From Microtetraspora sp. NBRC 16547 (lineage in GTDB: Bacteria; Actinomycetota; Actinomycetes; Streptosporangiales; Streptosporangiaceae), in the NCBI RefSeq assembly GCF_030268965.1, contig NZ_BSSE01000016.1, positions 112,485 through 176,484 on the forward strand: 64,000 bases of DNA, in the 5' to 3' direction. The position numbers and the translations under genes were made by a program. Shown here one piece after another: positions 27,738 to 36,997 of this stretch. The notes under the pieces are model-generated. The model did no database searches, had not been told where the DNA came from, and saw only the letters and a program-made list of their open reading frames with translations. Every line of letters begins with the position of its first letter. Within the stretch, counting starts at the first letter, position 1.

Positions 27738-28286
27738 CTATCGCAGACCGACGTCTGAGCGCGCCGACAGCTCGAACCACACGATCTTGCCGGTGGGGGT
27801 GGGGTCGCTGCCCCAGCAGCAGGAGAGCAGCTCCAACATGCTGAGCCCGCGACCTCTCTCGTCGTCGGCGTCCGCCTCGCGGACGCGCGGCGGGTTCCGG
27901 TCGGCGTCCTCGACCTCGCAGCGCAGCATGCCCTCCACGTACGAGAGGGAGAGCTGGACCGGGCCGTGGGTGTGGCGCAGCGCGTTGGCGGTGAGCTCGC
28001 TGATGAGCAGCTCGGCCACGTCGATCGTGTCCTCCGCCAGGCCCCACGCGGTCAGGCGGGCGCGGGCCACGCGGCGCGCCATGCAGGTCGAGGACAGGCG
28101 CTGGGGCAGCTCCCAGGTGGCGGTCAGCTCCTGGGGCGCCGGCTTCGGGTCGGAGGAGGGAGGTGCGGCCACGACTTCGGCCCTGGCCCACTCCCGGTCC
28201 CAGTTCACGGCCCAGGTACGCCGGGAGGAGAACGCGGGAGCGGAGAGGGCGTTCCGAACGCCCGCTGCCGCGATGTCGATGGTCAT
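27738..28286 (-). CDS. RsbW-like ATP-binding (anti-sigma kinase-type) regulator
   Basis: 182 residues with a C-terminal HATPase_c_2 domain: N-box LLISELTANALRHTHGPV, G1-like EVEDADRNPP, and G2 DERGRGLSMLELLS, followed by TGKIVWFELS. The first ~60 residues are Pro/Ala-rich with no known domain. Actinomycetes carry many such kinases, thought to bind sigma or anti-anti-sigma factors; the partner is unknown. It is translationally coupled (ATGA overlap) to the DUF5999 gene upstream. Unlike the SpoIIE N-domain at 16.1 kb its ATP-binding boxes are intact. Confidence 0.88.
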   Translation of the reverse strand: MTIDIAAAGVRNALSAPAFSSRRTWAVNWDREWARAEVVAAPPSSDPKPAPQELTATWELPQRLSSTCMARRVARARLTAWGLAEDTIDVAELLISELTANALRHTHGPVQLSLSYVEGMLRCEVEDADRNPPRVREADADDERGRGLSMLELLSCCWGSDPTPTGKIVWFELSARSDVGLR

Positions 28287-28477
28287 GCCGCACACCCCGA
28301 AAGCTTCCGACCGGCCGGGACACTGCGCCCGTCGGGCAGCAGCTCACCGCTGTCATCGAAGACCACCACGCCGTTGCAGAGCAGCCCCCATCCCTGTTCC
28401 GGGTGGTAGGCCACCAGGAGCGCGGCCTCGTGGTCGGAGGCGTAGGCGGGAGGGCAGGAAGGCTGATGCTGGCACAT
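28283..28477 (-). CDS. Small DUF5999-like protein
   Basis: 64 residues, beginning MCQHQPSCPPAYASDHEAA and containing HPEQGWGLLCNGVVVFDDSG and LLPDGR, which I recognise as the actinobacterial DUF5999 type: a short protein with N-terminal Cys residues (MCQHxxxC) often found before RsbW-like kinase genes. ATG 28477 follows AAGGACG. Its TGA overlaps the ATG of the kinase by 4 bp. Function unknown; the Cys/His cluster (Cys2, His4, Cys8) might bind metal. Confidence 0.75.
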   Translation of the reverse strand: MCQHQPSCPPAYASDHEAALLVAYHPEQGWGLLCNGVVVFDDSGELLPDGRSVPAGRKLSGCAA

Positions 28478-28620
28478 GATGTCGTCCTTAGGGAGATCCT
28501 CGCTGGCTGTAGCGGCCGGTTGTCGTGGTTTTCTTCCACCATCAGGATGCCGAAGGGCGCACGCGGGTCGTGAGGGGATAAACCCCCGTATGGGTACGTA
28601 TTCTCCGATACCCACCCGGG

Positions 28621-29805
28621 CTAAGTGATGGTAATGCGCTCCCGGGCGGGGGTAAGCACGGGAGGACGTCCCTTCGCCAGACGGCGGCCGAGCCGCTGCA
28701 TCGGCAGCTCGACGAACCGGTACGTCAGCCAGCTCACGCCGCAGATGGCGGCGAAAACGCCGAGTCCCATGCCGAGCTGGACGAGTGGGGGGAACCTGCG
28801 CGGGTCGCCCACCATGAAGACGAACAGCCGCAGCAGCGGCATGTGCAGCATGTACACCGAATAGCTCACCAGCCCCAGCCAGGCCAGTGCGTACGGGATC
28901 CGGCGGTCCCGCAGGGCGTAGAAGAGCCAGAACGTGCCCCCGACCAGGGCGACGGTCATCAGGTTGGCCATGCCGTTGACCGTCACCGGCTTCATGAAGG
29001 GGGTCAGGCAGATCAAGAAGGTCACCCCCAGGACGGGCCAGATCCCCGATCCCTCGCCCCGCTCCCATCGGTAGATCACCGTGCCGGTGAACATGACCCC
29101 CAGGACCATCGCCCCCTGCCAGGGAACGCGGCTGCCGACCACGATGAGCACGATGGCGAGGGCGCCCAGGACGAACGCCCCCGCCGTACGGATCCACTTG
29201 GAGCCGAACAGCACGCCTCCGAGGCCGGCCAGGATCACGCCCAGCACGATGACGGGCACGACCGGGCCGGTGAGCAGCCCCCGGGGCGGCATGGTGAACG
29301 CCACCAGGACCGACAGCAGCGCGAACGACAGGGCGAACAGGCCGCTTCGCCGGTGCACGCCCACCACGAACAGCGCGGTGACGAGCAGGTAGAAGACCAT
29401 CTCGTAGGAGAGCGTCCACATCGGCTCGGTGAACGCCCACGACCCGGTGACCTCCGTCAGCATCGTGATGTGCCCGATGAGGTTGATGTTCTTGCGCAGT
29501 GGCTGGATCGGCGTCATCGCCAGCACGACGGCGATGGTCAGGATGTACAGCGGGTAGAGGCGGAACACCCGGCCGATCCAGAACGCCCGCACGTCCCCCC
29601 TGCGCTCCAGTGAGGCGGGGATGATATAGCCGCTGACCAGGAAGAACACCAGGACACCGTAGTTTCCCAGGTTGAACCAGGTCGGCCGGACATCGGGCAG
29701 GAAGCGGTAGGTCATGTGCTCCAGGAGCACCGCCGTCGCGCCCAGCCCGCGCAAAGCGTCGAGCCACCTATATCGGGTTATGGGAGGCTGATTGTCAACT
29801 GACAC
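28621..29805 (-). CDS. Acyltransferase 3 family (OafA/YrhL-like) membrane protein
   Basis: 394 residues with about ten membrane helices. The family opening RYRWLDALRGLGATAVLLEH has the catalytic-type His at the end of TM1, and FFLVSGYII and FWIGRVFRLYPLY follow in the usual order. Such enzymes O-acylate sugars, antibiotics, peptidoglycan or glycans, using acyl donors on the cytosolic side. No glycan cluster surrounds it, so the target is open. GTG start at 29805. The C-terminal SGNH domain of some relatives is absent. Confidence 0.92.
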   Translation of the reverse strand: MSVDNQPPITRYRWLDALRGLGATAVLLEHMTYRFLPDVRPTWFNLGNYGVLVFFLVSGYIIPASLERRGDVRAFWIGRVFRLYPLYILTIAVVLAMTPIQPLRKNINLIGHITMLTEVTGSWAFTEPMWTLSYEMVFYLLVTALFVVGVHRRSGLFALSFALLSVLVAFTMPPRGLLTGPVVPVIVLGVILAGLGGVLFGSKWIRTAGAFVLGALAIVLIVVGSRVPWQGAMVLGVMFTGTVIYRWERGEGSGIWPVLGVTFLICLTPFMKPVTVNGMANLMTVALVGGTFWLFYALRDRRIPYALAWLGLVSYSVYMLHMPLLRLFVFMVGDPRRFPPLVQLGMGLGVFAAICGVSWLTYRFVELPMQRLGRRLAKGRPPVLTPARERITIT

Positions 29806-29869
29806 TTAGGCCACATTAAACGATGCAGCATGCGCTCGTATAAGGAGTTCCCGGTTCGCTCGAACAGAG

Positions 29870-30613
29870 CTACCGGGTACGGCGGAGCAGGAGCGAGACG
29901 AAGCCGAGGACGCCCCGGTACCCCTTCAGCCACATGTCACGGTGGGCGAGGGCCGCTTCGCGTGCCGCCGCACCGTCGGGACCGGGGTTCTCCTCGGCCC
30001 AGCGGAGCAGGGTCCCGGTCCAGGACCACTCGTAGTCGTCCCACTCCCCGCGCTCGCTGGTGTGGGCGTACACGGTGACGTAGCCCGCGCTCTCGGCCCG
30101 GGCCACGGTCCCGGCGAGATCGGCGTAGTCGTCCGGATCGTCGACCAGCTCCGCGAGCGCCTCGGGGGTGGGCGGCACCTCCCAGAAGCCCTCGCCGACG
30201 AGGGCGAGACCGCCGGGGCGCAGGAACCGGGCGATGCCCTCCATGGTCGGGACGAGCCCGCCGAAGGCATGGGTGGCCCCCGAGCAGAACACCAGGTCGT
30301 ACGGCTCCTCGCCGGTGAACTCCGTCGCGGACACCTGGTGCAGGCGGATCCGGTCGGTCACTCCCCGCTCCTCGGCGGCCTCGGCGGCGGAGCGCAGGGC
30401 GTGCGGGGAGATGTCCACGCCGTCGGCGGTCGCGTCCGGGTAGAGCGCGAGCGCCCGCAGTGTCCACGCCGCCTCGCCGCAGCCCAGATCGAGGATCCGC
30501 GCCCCCTTGGGCAGCTTGGCGCGGGTGAGCAGGCGGTCGATATGGGCTTCGCTGATGGGCGACGCGATGGGGTGGTCGCCGTGCGCGATGTGGCTGATCA
30601 GATCACGTTCCAT
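29870..30613 (-). CDS. SAM-dependent class I methyltransferase
   Basis: 247 residues. Motif I ARILDLGCGEAAWTLRAL, acidic motif TADGVDISPHAL, motif post-II YDLVFCSGATHAFGG and FLRPGGLALVGEGFWE are clear. The N-terminal helix SPISEAHIDRLLTRA likely caps the active site. The C-terminal half (ESAGYVTVYAHTSERGEWDDYE) resembles small-molecule methyltransferases acting on metabolites. ATG 30613; a TTG two codons upstream is possible. Stand-alone; substrate unknown. Confidence 0.87.
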   Translation of the reverse strand: MERDLISHIAHGDHPIASPISEAHIDRLLTRAKLPKGARILDLGCGEAAWTLRALALYPDATADGVDISPHALRSAAEAAEERGVTDRIRLHQVSATEFTGEEPYDLVFCSGATHAFGGLVPTMEGIARFLRPGGLALVGEGFWEVPPTPEALAELVDDPDDYADLAGTVARAESAGYVTVYAHTSERGEWDDYEWSWTGTLLRWAEENPGPDGAAAREAALAHRDMWLKGYRGVLGFVSLLLRRTR

Positions 30614-30679
30614 GCGCAAACTGTTTCCTACGCCACGCCCGGAACGCCATCGAATATTCGTTGTGAGGCTGCTGCGAGG

Positions 30680-31411
30680 TTATCGCCGTATTTCGGCGGT
30701 ATCGCCGGTGCGCACGGTGCCGGGACCGGTCACCCGCATGATCACCCCGAACTTGTTCTCGTGGGCCGTGATGAGCTGCTTCTGCAGCTCCGGCCAGCGC
30801 TCCCGGCCGTACGGGTCCCAGCTCGGCACGGCACAGCGGATGCACGGCCCCGTGTGGTCGCCCGTGACCTCAAGGACGGCCCCGCCCACCGTGATCACGG
30901 TGCCCTCGGTGAAGGACTCCTCCGCGAACGCGGGCGCGTTGGTGTCCAGATGGACGTTGGGCCGGAACCTGTCCAGCTCGACCCGCGCGCCCAGTTCCTC
31001 CTCCAAGCCGCGCAGGGACGCCTCGAAGGTCACCAGCACGGTCCGCCCCCGGTCCTGCTGCCCGTCCGCCGCCCGGAGCGAGAGCGGCACGCCGTACGAC
31101 TCCGTCAACGTGGCGGGGAGATCGGGATCGTCCCACGCCCACGGCACGCCGCCGGGCGAGTAGAGCACCGGAGGGCCCGGCGGCTCGGGGGAGCCGTCGC
31201 AGGTCGCCGGGTACGCGGCCTCCCAGGCCAGCATCCCGGGCGACTGCCGTACCGTGAGCCGCTTGCCCGCGTGCGCCGGACGCTCGTCGACGAGCGCGTA
31301 CGCCCGATCGCCCGCCACACCCCGATGGTCCAGCAGGAGAGCGGGAAGGCGCTCCCCGCGCAAGGACTTGACCGGCCAGCGGTACAGGCCGTTGACGGTT
31401 CCCCGATACAT
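30680..31411 (-). CDS. MOSC domain protein (YiiM/mARC-like)
   Basis: 243 residues: an N-terminal MOSC_N beta-barrel (VNGLYRWPVKSLRGERLPAL, GDRAYALVDE) and a MOSC domain with ELDRFRPNVHLDT and DHTGPCIRCAVPSWDP, where the Cys would hold the molybdenum cofactor sulfur. Relatives are sulfur-carrier or molybdoenzyme subunits, including mARC-type N-reductases. No molybdopterin genes are near. ATG 31411. Clearly separate from the Pip gene 91 bp away. Confidence 0.9.
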   Translation of the reverse strand: MYRGTVNGLYRWPVKSLRGERLPALLLDHRGVAGDRAYALVDERPAHAGKRLTVRQSPGMLAWEAAYPATCDGSPEPPGPPVLYSPGGVPWAWDDPDLPATLTESYGVPLSLRAADGQQDRGRTVLVTFEASLRGLEEELGARVELDRFRPNVHLDTNAPAFAEESFTEGTVITVGGAVLEVTGDHTGPCIRCAVPSWDPYGRERWPELQKQLITAHENKFGVIMRVTGPGTVRTGDTAEIRR

Positions 31412-31460
31412 GACCTCGATCCTAGGGTCCGGGGTTGTCGCTGGAGGGTGGCTGGGCGTT

Positions 31461-31491
31461 GGATTTGTGCGGATTTATATGGATTTGTGCG
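31461..31491. repeat. Three GGATTT repeats at 10-bp spacing
   Basis: GGATTTGTGC, GGATTTATAT and GGATTTGTGC follow each other without gap between the MOSC start and the Pip stop. An AT-rich patch in GC-rich DNA, with helical-turn phasing, upstream of the MOSC gene. It may be a protein-binding patch of the MOSC promoter; no promoter hexamers are clear. Confidence 0.35.
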
Positions 31492-31502
31492 AGTTGGTAC
31501 GG

Positions 31503-32471
<969 letters not shown>

Positions 32472-32660
32472 TCATTATGATCGCTCGACACCCTCAGACG
32501 GCGTTCGCCGCCGCTGAGACCACGCATGTCACGGAGTCCGGTTGCCGGTCGGTGGCACAACTGCCGCCTTGTGGCGATCAATAAACGTTCAAGCAGCGGA
32601 TACCGACGACGCCACCGGGTAGGGCGAACAAACCGGATAAATCACTCTTCGGGGGAAGAT

Positions 32661-33083
32661 ATGAGGTTTCTTGTCCGGCCACACCAGATTCCCGTACGGC
32701 TGGCCACCGGGCTGTTCATGCTGAACTCAGGACTCAGCAAGGCGTCCGCCGACCGGGAGACCGCCGCCAGCCTGCACGGGATGGCTTCGGGGGCCTATCC
32801 CTTCCTCAAGGACATGGACCCGATGACCTTCGTCAACCTGCTGTCCAAGTCGGAGATCGCGCTCGGTGTGGCGTTGCTGCTTCCCGTCGTCCCCTCCGTT
32901 CTCGCGGGAGCCGCGCTCACCGCGTTCGCCGGCGGTCTGATGGGCCTTTACCTGAAGACGCCCGGCCTGCGCCAGGAGGACAGCCTGCGGCCTACGCCGG
33001 AAGGAATCGCCATCGCCAAGGACACCTGGCTCGTGGGCATCGGAGCCAGCCTTCTCTGTGAAGAACTCGGCCGCCGCGACTGA
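32661..33083 (+). CDS. Small membrane protein, DoxX-like
   Basis: 140 residues with RLATGLFMLNSGLSKASADRETA at the N-terminus, like the DoxX start (R-xxG-xFxxxGxxK), then helices near 66-88 (EIALGVALLLPVVPSVLAGAAL) and 92-104, and a last helix near residue 120-133. A cytosolic loop KTPGLRQEDSLRPTPEG lies between. Function unknown; the family is linked to redox and quinone chemistry. ATG 32661 follows GGGGGAAGAT; an upstream frame to 32526 is not conserved-looking. A hairpin terminator follows directly. Confidence 0.75.
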   Translation: MRFLVRPHQIPVRLATGLFMLNSGLSKASADRETAASLHGMASGAYPFLKDMDPMTFVNLLSKSEIALGVALLLPVVPSVLAGAALTAFAGGLMGLYLKTPGLRQEDSLRPTPEGIAIAKDTWLVGIGASLLCEELGRRD

Positions 33084-33115
33084 CAGTGATGATGGAGGTG
33101 AGCACCTCCCGTCAG
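33080..33115 (+). terminator. Hairpin after the DoxX-like gene
   Basis: GGAGGT-GAGC-ACCTCC (33094-33109) is a perfect 6-bp stem with 4-base loop, flanked by CTGAC/GTCAG that can pair further. It begins at the stop codon and lies before the convergent response regulator gene. No U-tract, as is common in high-GC actinobacteria. Confidence 0.55.
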
Positions 33116-33191
33116 GGCTTGACCCAGCGACTGGCTGACCTTGGGTCCTCAATGGGATCTGTCGGTCCTGGTCGGGAGGCGGGATCGGCTG

Positions 33192-33797
33192 TCAGAGCCA
33201 GCCGGCGTCCTGGGCCACCCGGATGGCGTCGATCTTGTTGCGTGCGCCGGTCTTGGTGATCGCGCTGGTCAGGTAGTTGCGCACGGTGCCGGGGGAAAGG
33301 TGCAGCCGGGCCGCGATCTCCTCCGCCGCCGCCCCGTGGGCCGCCTCCTTGAGCACGGTCGCCTCCCGGGGAGTCAGCGGGCTGGCGCCGTACTCCATCG
33401 CGGACGCGACGAGCTCCGGATCCAGGACGCGCAATCCCTGGGCCGTGCGGCGGATCGCGTCCGCCAACCGGTCGCCGGGGGCGTCCTTCACCAGGAACGC
33501 CTCGATGCCGGCCTGCAGGGCACGCCGTACCTGTCCTGGCTGGCCCATCGCGGTGAGCACCAGGATGCGGCAGGAGGGCAGGAGGCCGCGCAACTCGGCC
33601 GCGGCGGTGATGCCGTCCACGACGGGGAGGTCGATGTCGACGACCGCCACGTCCGGACGGGTGCGGAGCGCCTCGGGGACGATCTCGTCGCCCCTGGTCA
33701 CCTCAGCGACCACCTCGATGTCCGATTCGAGGCGCAGCAACGCCGTCAGGGCCGCTCTGATCATATGCATGTCCTCGGCCAGCAGGACCCTGATCAC
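33192..33797 (-). CDS. NarL/DesR-type response regulator
   Basis: 201 residues: a receiver with Glu8/Asp9 and phospho-acceptor Asp54 in VAVVDIDLPVVDG, and a C-terminal LuxR-type HTH (LTPREATVLKEAAHGAAAEE, LSPGTVRNYLTSAITKTGARN). Start overlaps the stop of the kinase gene by 4 bp, so it is the cognate regulator, and it likely controls the ABC exporter genes of the same operon. Similar sets (ABC-2 exporter plus DesKR-type pair) sense membrane state or exported compounds. Confidence 0.94.
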   Translation of the reverse strand: MIRVLLAEDMHMIRAALTALLRLESDIEVVAEVTRGDEIVPEALRTRPDVAVVDIDLPVVDGITAAAELRGLLPSCRILVLTAMGQPGQVRRALQAGIEAFLVKDAPGDRLADAIRRTAQGLRVLDPELVASAMEYGASPLTPREATVLKEAAHGAAAEEIAARLHLSPGTVRNYLTSAITKTGARNKIDAIRVAQDAGWL

Positions 33798-35086
33798 GGT
33801 GACACCTCCGGCCCGGAAAGTCCCGATATCCCCGGCTCGGAAAGCTCCGACGCGCCAGGTCCGGAATGTCCTGGCAGGCCCGGCTTGGCGAGCCCTGATG
33901 CCCCCGGCCTGGAACGTCTCGACACCTCAGTCCGAGACGTCTCGCCAGGCAGAGCAGACTCCGACCCGGACGCCGGCACGACCACGGGGATCTCCATGGC
34001 CAGGCGGAATCCGCTGTCGCCGGTGCGCTCGGCGATCAGGGACCCACCCGCCTGTCCGGCGCGTTCGCGCAGTCCCGCCAGCCCGCTGTCGCTGCCGTCG
34101 CCGTCCCGGCCGGGAGCGCCGTCGTTCACCACCTCAAGGCGTACGGTCCGACCTCGCCGGGAGGTGGTGATCGAGCAGGTCGTCGCGCGGCTGTGCCGTA
34201 CGACGTTGGTGATCCCTTCGCGCACACCCCAGGCGAGGGTCTCCACGACGGCCTTCGGGAGGTCGATCTCGGCGAGGTTGACGTGGCATTCGACGCCGGA
34301 GGCCTCCAGCAGCGCGACGCCCCGGTTCACCTCCTGCGTCAGCGACATCTCCCTGAACCCGCGGGCCACCTGGCGTACGTCCTGCGCCGCGTCTCTGGCG
34401 ACCCGGACCAGTTCGTCGAGCTCGCCGGAGGCCATGGCGGGGTCGCGTTCGATGAGCCTCCTGGCCAGGTCGCCCTTGAGCGCGATGGCGGACAGGCTGT
34501 GCCCGAGCCCGTCGTGCAGGTCACGGGAGATGCGCAGCCGCTCCTTCAGCACCGCCGCCTCGGCCAGGTCGGCGCGGGCCCGCTCCAGCTCCCTGGTCAC
34601 GACCACGAGCCGGGTCACGGCGTAGATCACGAATCCGGTGACGAAAACGGTGATGGCGAAGTAGAACCCGTTCGACAGGTTCCCGCCCGGCGGCACGGTG
34701 GTGAACACCCAGGCGTGTACGGCCATCGCGCAGGCCACGATCGGCAGGGCCACCGCGAACCGCAGGCGGATCAGCACCGCGCCCATGAGGATCGGGACCA
34801 TCGGGGCGATCCAGTAGCACCACATGTCGCCGAAGGCGAAGGACGGCGCGTAGGTGGCCACCGCCTGCACGAGGAGAGCCACCGGGAACCCTCGGAAGGC
34901 CTGTCCGCGCAGAGCCGTGCGAATGTGGAGGTAGTGGGGGACGAAGAACCCGGCCATCGCGGCGATCATGATCGCCTTGTGCAGCAGGGAGCCGTACATC
35001 AGGATCCCGGCGATCAGGTTGATTGTGAATCCCACCGAGATCGTGGCGACCACGGCGATGGCCAGGGTTTGCGAGCGTATACGCAT
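33794..35086 (-). CDS. DesK-type sensor histidine kinase
   Basis: 430 residues. About five membrane helices fill residues 1-165 (for example LAIAVVATISVGFTINLIAG near the start). A HisKA_3 domain follows with RISRDLHDGLGHSLSAIALK, then a HATPase with TLAWGVREGITNVVRHS and GSDSGLAGLRERAGQAGG. The last ~75 residues are a hydrophilic tail with imperfect Gly/Pro/Ser repeats (GASGLAKPGLPGHSGPGASE) not usual for the family. Co-transcribed with its regulator downstream and with permease and ATPase upstream. Confidence 0.93.
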   Translation of the reverse strand: MRIRSQTLAIAVVATISVGFTINLIAGILMYGSLLHKAIMIAAMAGFFVPHYLHIRTALRGQAFRGFPVALLVQAVATYAPSFAFGDMWCYWIAPMVPILMGAVLIRLRFAVALPIVACAMAVHAWVFTTVPPGGNLSNGFYFAITVFVTGFVIYAVTRLVVVTRELERARADLAEAAVLKERLRISRDLHDGLGHSLSAIALKGDLARRLIERDPAMASGELDELVRVARDAAQDVRQVARGFREMSLTQEVNRGVALLEASGVECHVNLAEIDLPKAVVETLAWGVREGITNVVRHSRATTCSITTSRRGRTVRLEVVNDGAPGRDGDGSDSGLAGLRERAGQAGGSLIAERTGDSGFRLAMEIPVVVPASGSESALPGETSRTEVSRRSRPGASGLAKPGLPGHSGPGASELSEPGISGLSGPEVSP

Positions 35087-35095
35087 GACGTCCCG

Positions 35096-35172
35096 ATTAT
35101 GACCGGCTCGATCAGGTTTGATCAGACGTGATCGGGCCAGCTTGATTACGACCGGGTCTTCATTACGACCGG
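35096..35172. repeat. Repeat cluster between permease and kinase genes
   Basis: ATTAYGACCGG occurs at 35096, 35145 and 35162, the last one overlapping the permease stop. Between them GATCAGGTTT, GATCAGACGT and GATCGGGCCA follow at exact 10-bp steps (35110-35139). This 76-bp gap precedes the kinase start and may be an operator or the trace of local duplication. Confidence 0.45.
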
Positions 35173-35933
35173 CGCGGTTCCCAGCGGAACCGGCGGCTGA
35201 TCACCAGGAGCGCGATGGCCGCCCAGACGCTCAGAATCAGCAGGGGCACCGCCGCCGCCTGCAGGTCGTCGACGAAGGTGCCGTCGGCGAAGGTCGCCCT
35301 GCCCACCCTGACCACCGCCGCGGTGGGCAGCAGGTCGAGCGCGGTCGTCAGCCAGCCGGGGAGGAGCTGGCCCATCGGCCCGAAGGCGCCCGCCCCCAAT
35401 CCCGCGATCATGAAGAACGGAACGCTCATCGGGGCGGACACCTCGGCCCGGGGGATCACCACGGTCCAGGCGGCCCCGAGCAGTGTGAGCACGGTCGCGC
35501 CGAGTACCACGAAGACCGTGAACAGGAGCGGGTCGCGCGGTGCGGTGGCCGAGGTGAGGTTCACCACCGCCACCGTCGTGACCAGCGCGATCAGCACGCT
35601 CTGCGTCATGATGTTGAGCAGCTCGCCGCCCAGCACCGCCCCGTCGCTCAATCCGGCGGCCCGCAGCCGCTTGAGGATGAGCTGGTCCCGCCGGAAGGTC
35701 AGCGAGATGGCGCTCTGGTTGAACGCGCTGAGAGTGAGCACCACCGCCAGCATGCCGATCAGCTGGGCGACGACCAAAGAGGGGTCGCCGCTGCGCAGCC
35801 GGTCCATCAGGACGGGCAGGCCGATGCCGAGGCCGACCGAGGTCAGCACCGTCGCGGTCAGCGCCTGCTTGTCCCGCCAGTAGATCCGGCCACCGAGGCG
35901 GGCGGCCGCCAAAGTCTCACGCACCGTCGTCAT
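35163..35933 (-). CDS. ABC-2 type exporter permease
   Basis: 256 residues with six membrane helices in ABC-2 order: first helix ~25-45, conserved FRRDQLILKRLRAAGLSDGAVL in the cytosolic loop (residues ~80-101), paired helices around 105-170, and a final helix LLILSVWAAIALLVISRRF. It would work with the ATPase encoded just upstream. The first codons (MTTVRETLA) are duplicated 44 bp upstream (see the mini-ORF). The ATG overlaps the mini-ORF stop by 4 bp. Confidence 0.92.
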   Translation of the reverse strand: MTTVRETLAAARLGGRIYWRDKQALTATVLTSVGLGIGLPVLMDRLRSGDPSLVVAQLIGMLAVVLTLSAFNQSAISLTFRRDQLILKRLRAAGLSDGAVLGGELLNIMTQSVLIALVTTVAVVNLTSATAPRDPLLFTVFVVLGATVLTLLGAAWTVVIPRAEVSAPMSVPFFMIAGLGAGAFGPMGQLLPGWLTTALDLLPTAAVVRVGRATFADGTFVDDLQAAAVPLLILSVWAAIALLVISRRFRWEPRRS

Positions 35934-35977
35934 CGCGCCGTCTCCTCGATCGCCAGGGTCTCGCGAACCGTCGTCAT
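35930..35977 (-). CDS. 15-codon mini-ORF: duplicated start of the permease gene
   Basis: Reads MTTVRETLAIEETAR. Its first nine residues and its ribosome-binding sequence (AAGGAGAAGGCGTG) repeat those of the permease (GAGGAGACGGCGCG, then MTTVRETLA) 44 bp downstream. Its ATG overlaps the TGA of the ATPase gene and its TGA overlaps the ATG of the permease, so ribosomes could run from one gene to the next through it. It may be the scar of a lost second permease or a tandem duplication. Whether it is translated is unknown. Confidence 0.5.
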   Translation of the reverse strand: MTTVRETLAIEETAR

Positions 35978-36870
35978 CACGCCTTCTCCTTGCCGGCCAG
36001 GTCGAGGAACAGGTCTTCGAGCGTCGCCGTACGGACCTCCAGGCCGCGCAGCCGCAGCCCGCGCTCGCCGGCCCAGCCGAGCAGCGTCTGCGCGGCCACG
36101 TCGGGGTCGGGCACGCGGCAGATCACCGTGGTCCCCTCCATGGCGGTGACGTCCACGGGCAGGTCCTGGACCTCGACCCCCGAGGGCAGTTCGAACGCCA
36201 CCCGCCCGGTCTGGGCGGCCAGCGTCTCCGCCATGCCGCCGCTCGCCACGATCGCGCCCCTGTCCATGATCGCCATCGTGGTCGCGAGCCGCTGGGCCTC
36301 CTCCAGGTAGTGCGTGGTGAGCAGGACGGTGGTCCCGCGCTCGGCGAGGTCCGTGACGACGTCCCAGGTGGCCTTGCGCGCCGCGGGGTCCATGCCCGTC
36401 GTCGGCTCGTCGAGGAAGAGCAGGTCGGGACGGCCGAGCGTGGCCAGCGCGAGGTCGAGGCGGCGCTTCTCACCGCCGGAGAGCTGGCGCACCTTGGTCC
36501 CGGCCTTCTCGGTCAGGCCGACCAGCTCCAGCGCCTCCGCGCGGGGGCGGGCGGCCGGGACGAGATCCCGCCAGGAGTCGACGGTCCGCGCCACGGTCAG
36601 GTCAGGGAAGAACCCCGCCTCCTGCAGCATGATCCCGGTGCTCTTGCGCACCTTGGCGCGGTCCTTGACCGGGTCGAGACCGAGCACCCGTACGGTGCCG
36701 CCGTCAGGGCGCTGGAACCCCGCGAGGATCTCGATCGTCGTGCTCTTGCCCGCGCCGTTCCTGCCGAGCAGGGCGAATATCTCGCCTCGGGCGACGGTGA
36801 AGGAGATCTCCTTGACCGCCTCGAAGTCCCCGTAGCTCTTCCTGAGCCCGTCCACCTGGATCGCTGCCAT
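35977..36870 (-). CDS. ABC exporter ATP-binding protein
   Basis: 297 residues: Walker A LLGRNGAGKSTTIE (~35-48), Q-loop MLQEAGFF, signature RQLSGGEKRRLDLAL (~132-146), Walker B LLFLDEPTTGMDP and the H-loop TTHYLEEA. A C-terminal ~80-residue extension (GVEVQDLPVDVTAMEGTTV) is typical of drug-exporter ATPases (DrrA/CcmA type). First gene of the operon with permease, kinase and regulator. ATG 36870. Confidence 0.95.
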   Translation of the reverse strand: MAAIQVDGLRKSYGDFEAVKEISFTVARGEIFALLGRNGAGKSTTIEILAGFQRPDGGTVRVLGLDPVKDRAKVRKSTGIMLQEAGFFPDLTVARTVDSWRDLVPAARPRAEALELVGLTEKAGTKVRQLSGGEKRRLDLALATLGRPDLLFLDEPTTGMDPAARKATWDVVTDLAERGTTVLLTTHYLEEAQRLATTMAIMDRGAIVASGGMAETLAAQTGRVAFELPSGVEVQDLPVDVTAMEGTTVICRVPDPDVAAQTLLGWAGERGLRLRGLEVRTATLEDLFLDLAGKEKA

Positions 36871-36997
36871 ACGTCCGATTCTTCGGATCAGTCCCGGACG
36901 GCGGCAGTGAAAAATTCATGACTTCGACGGGTGGCGCTGCCGGCAAAGAGACCGTCCGCCTCGGCGAGGCCCGAACCGAGGTGGGTAGTCGTGCCCT

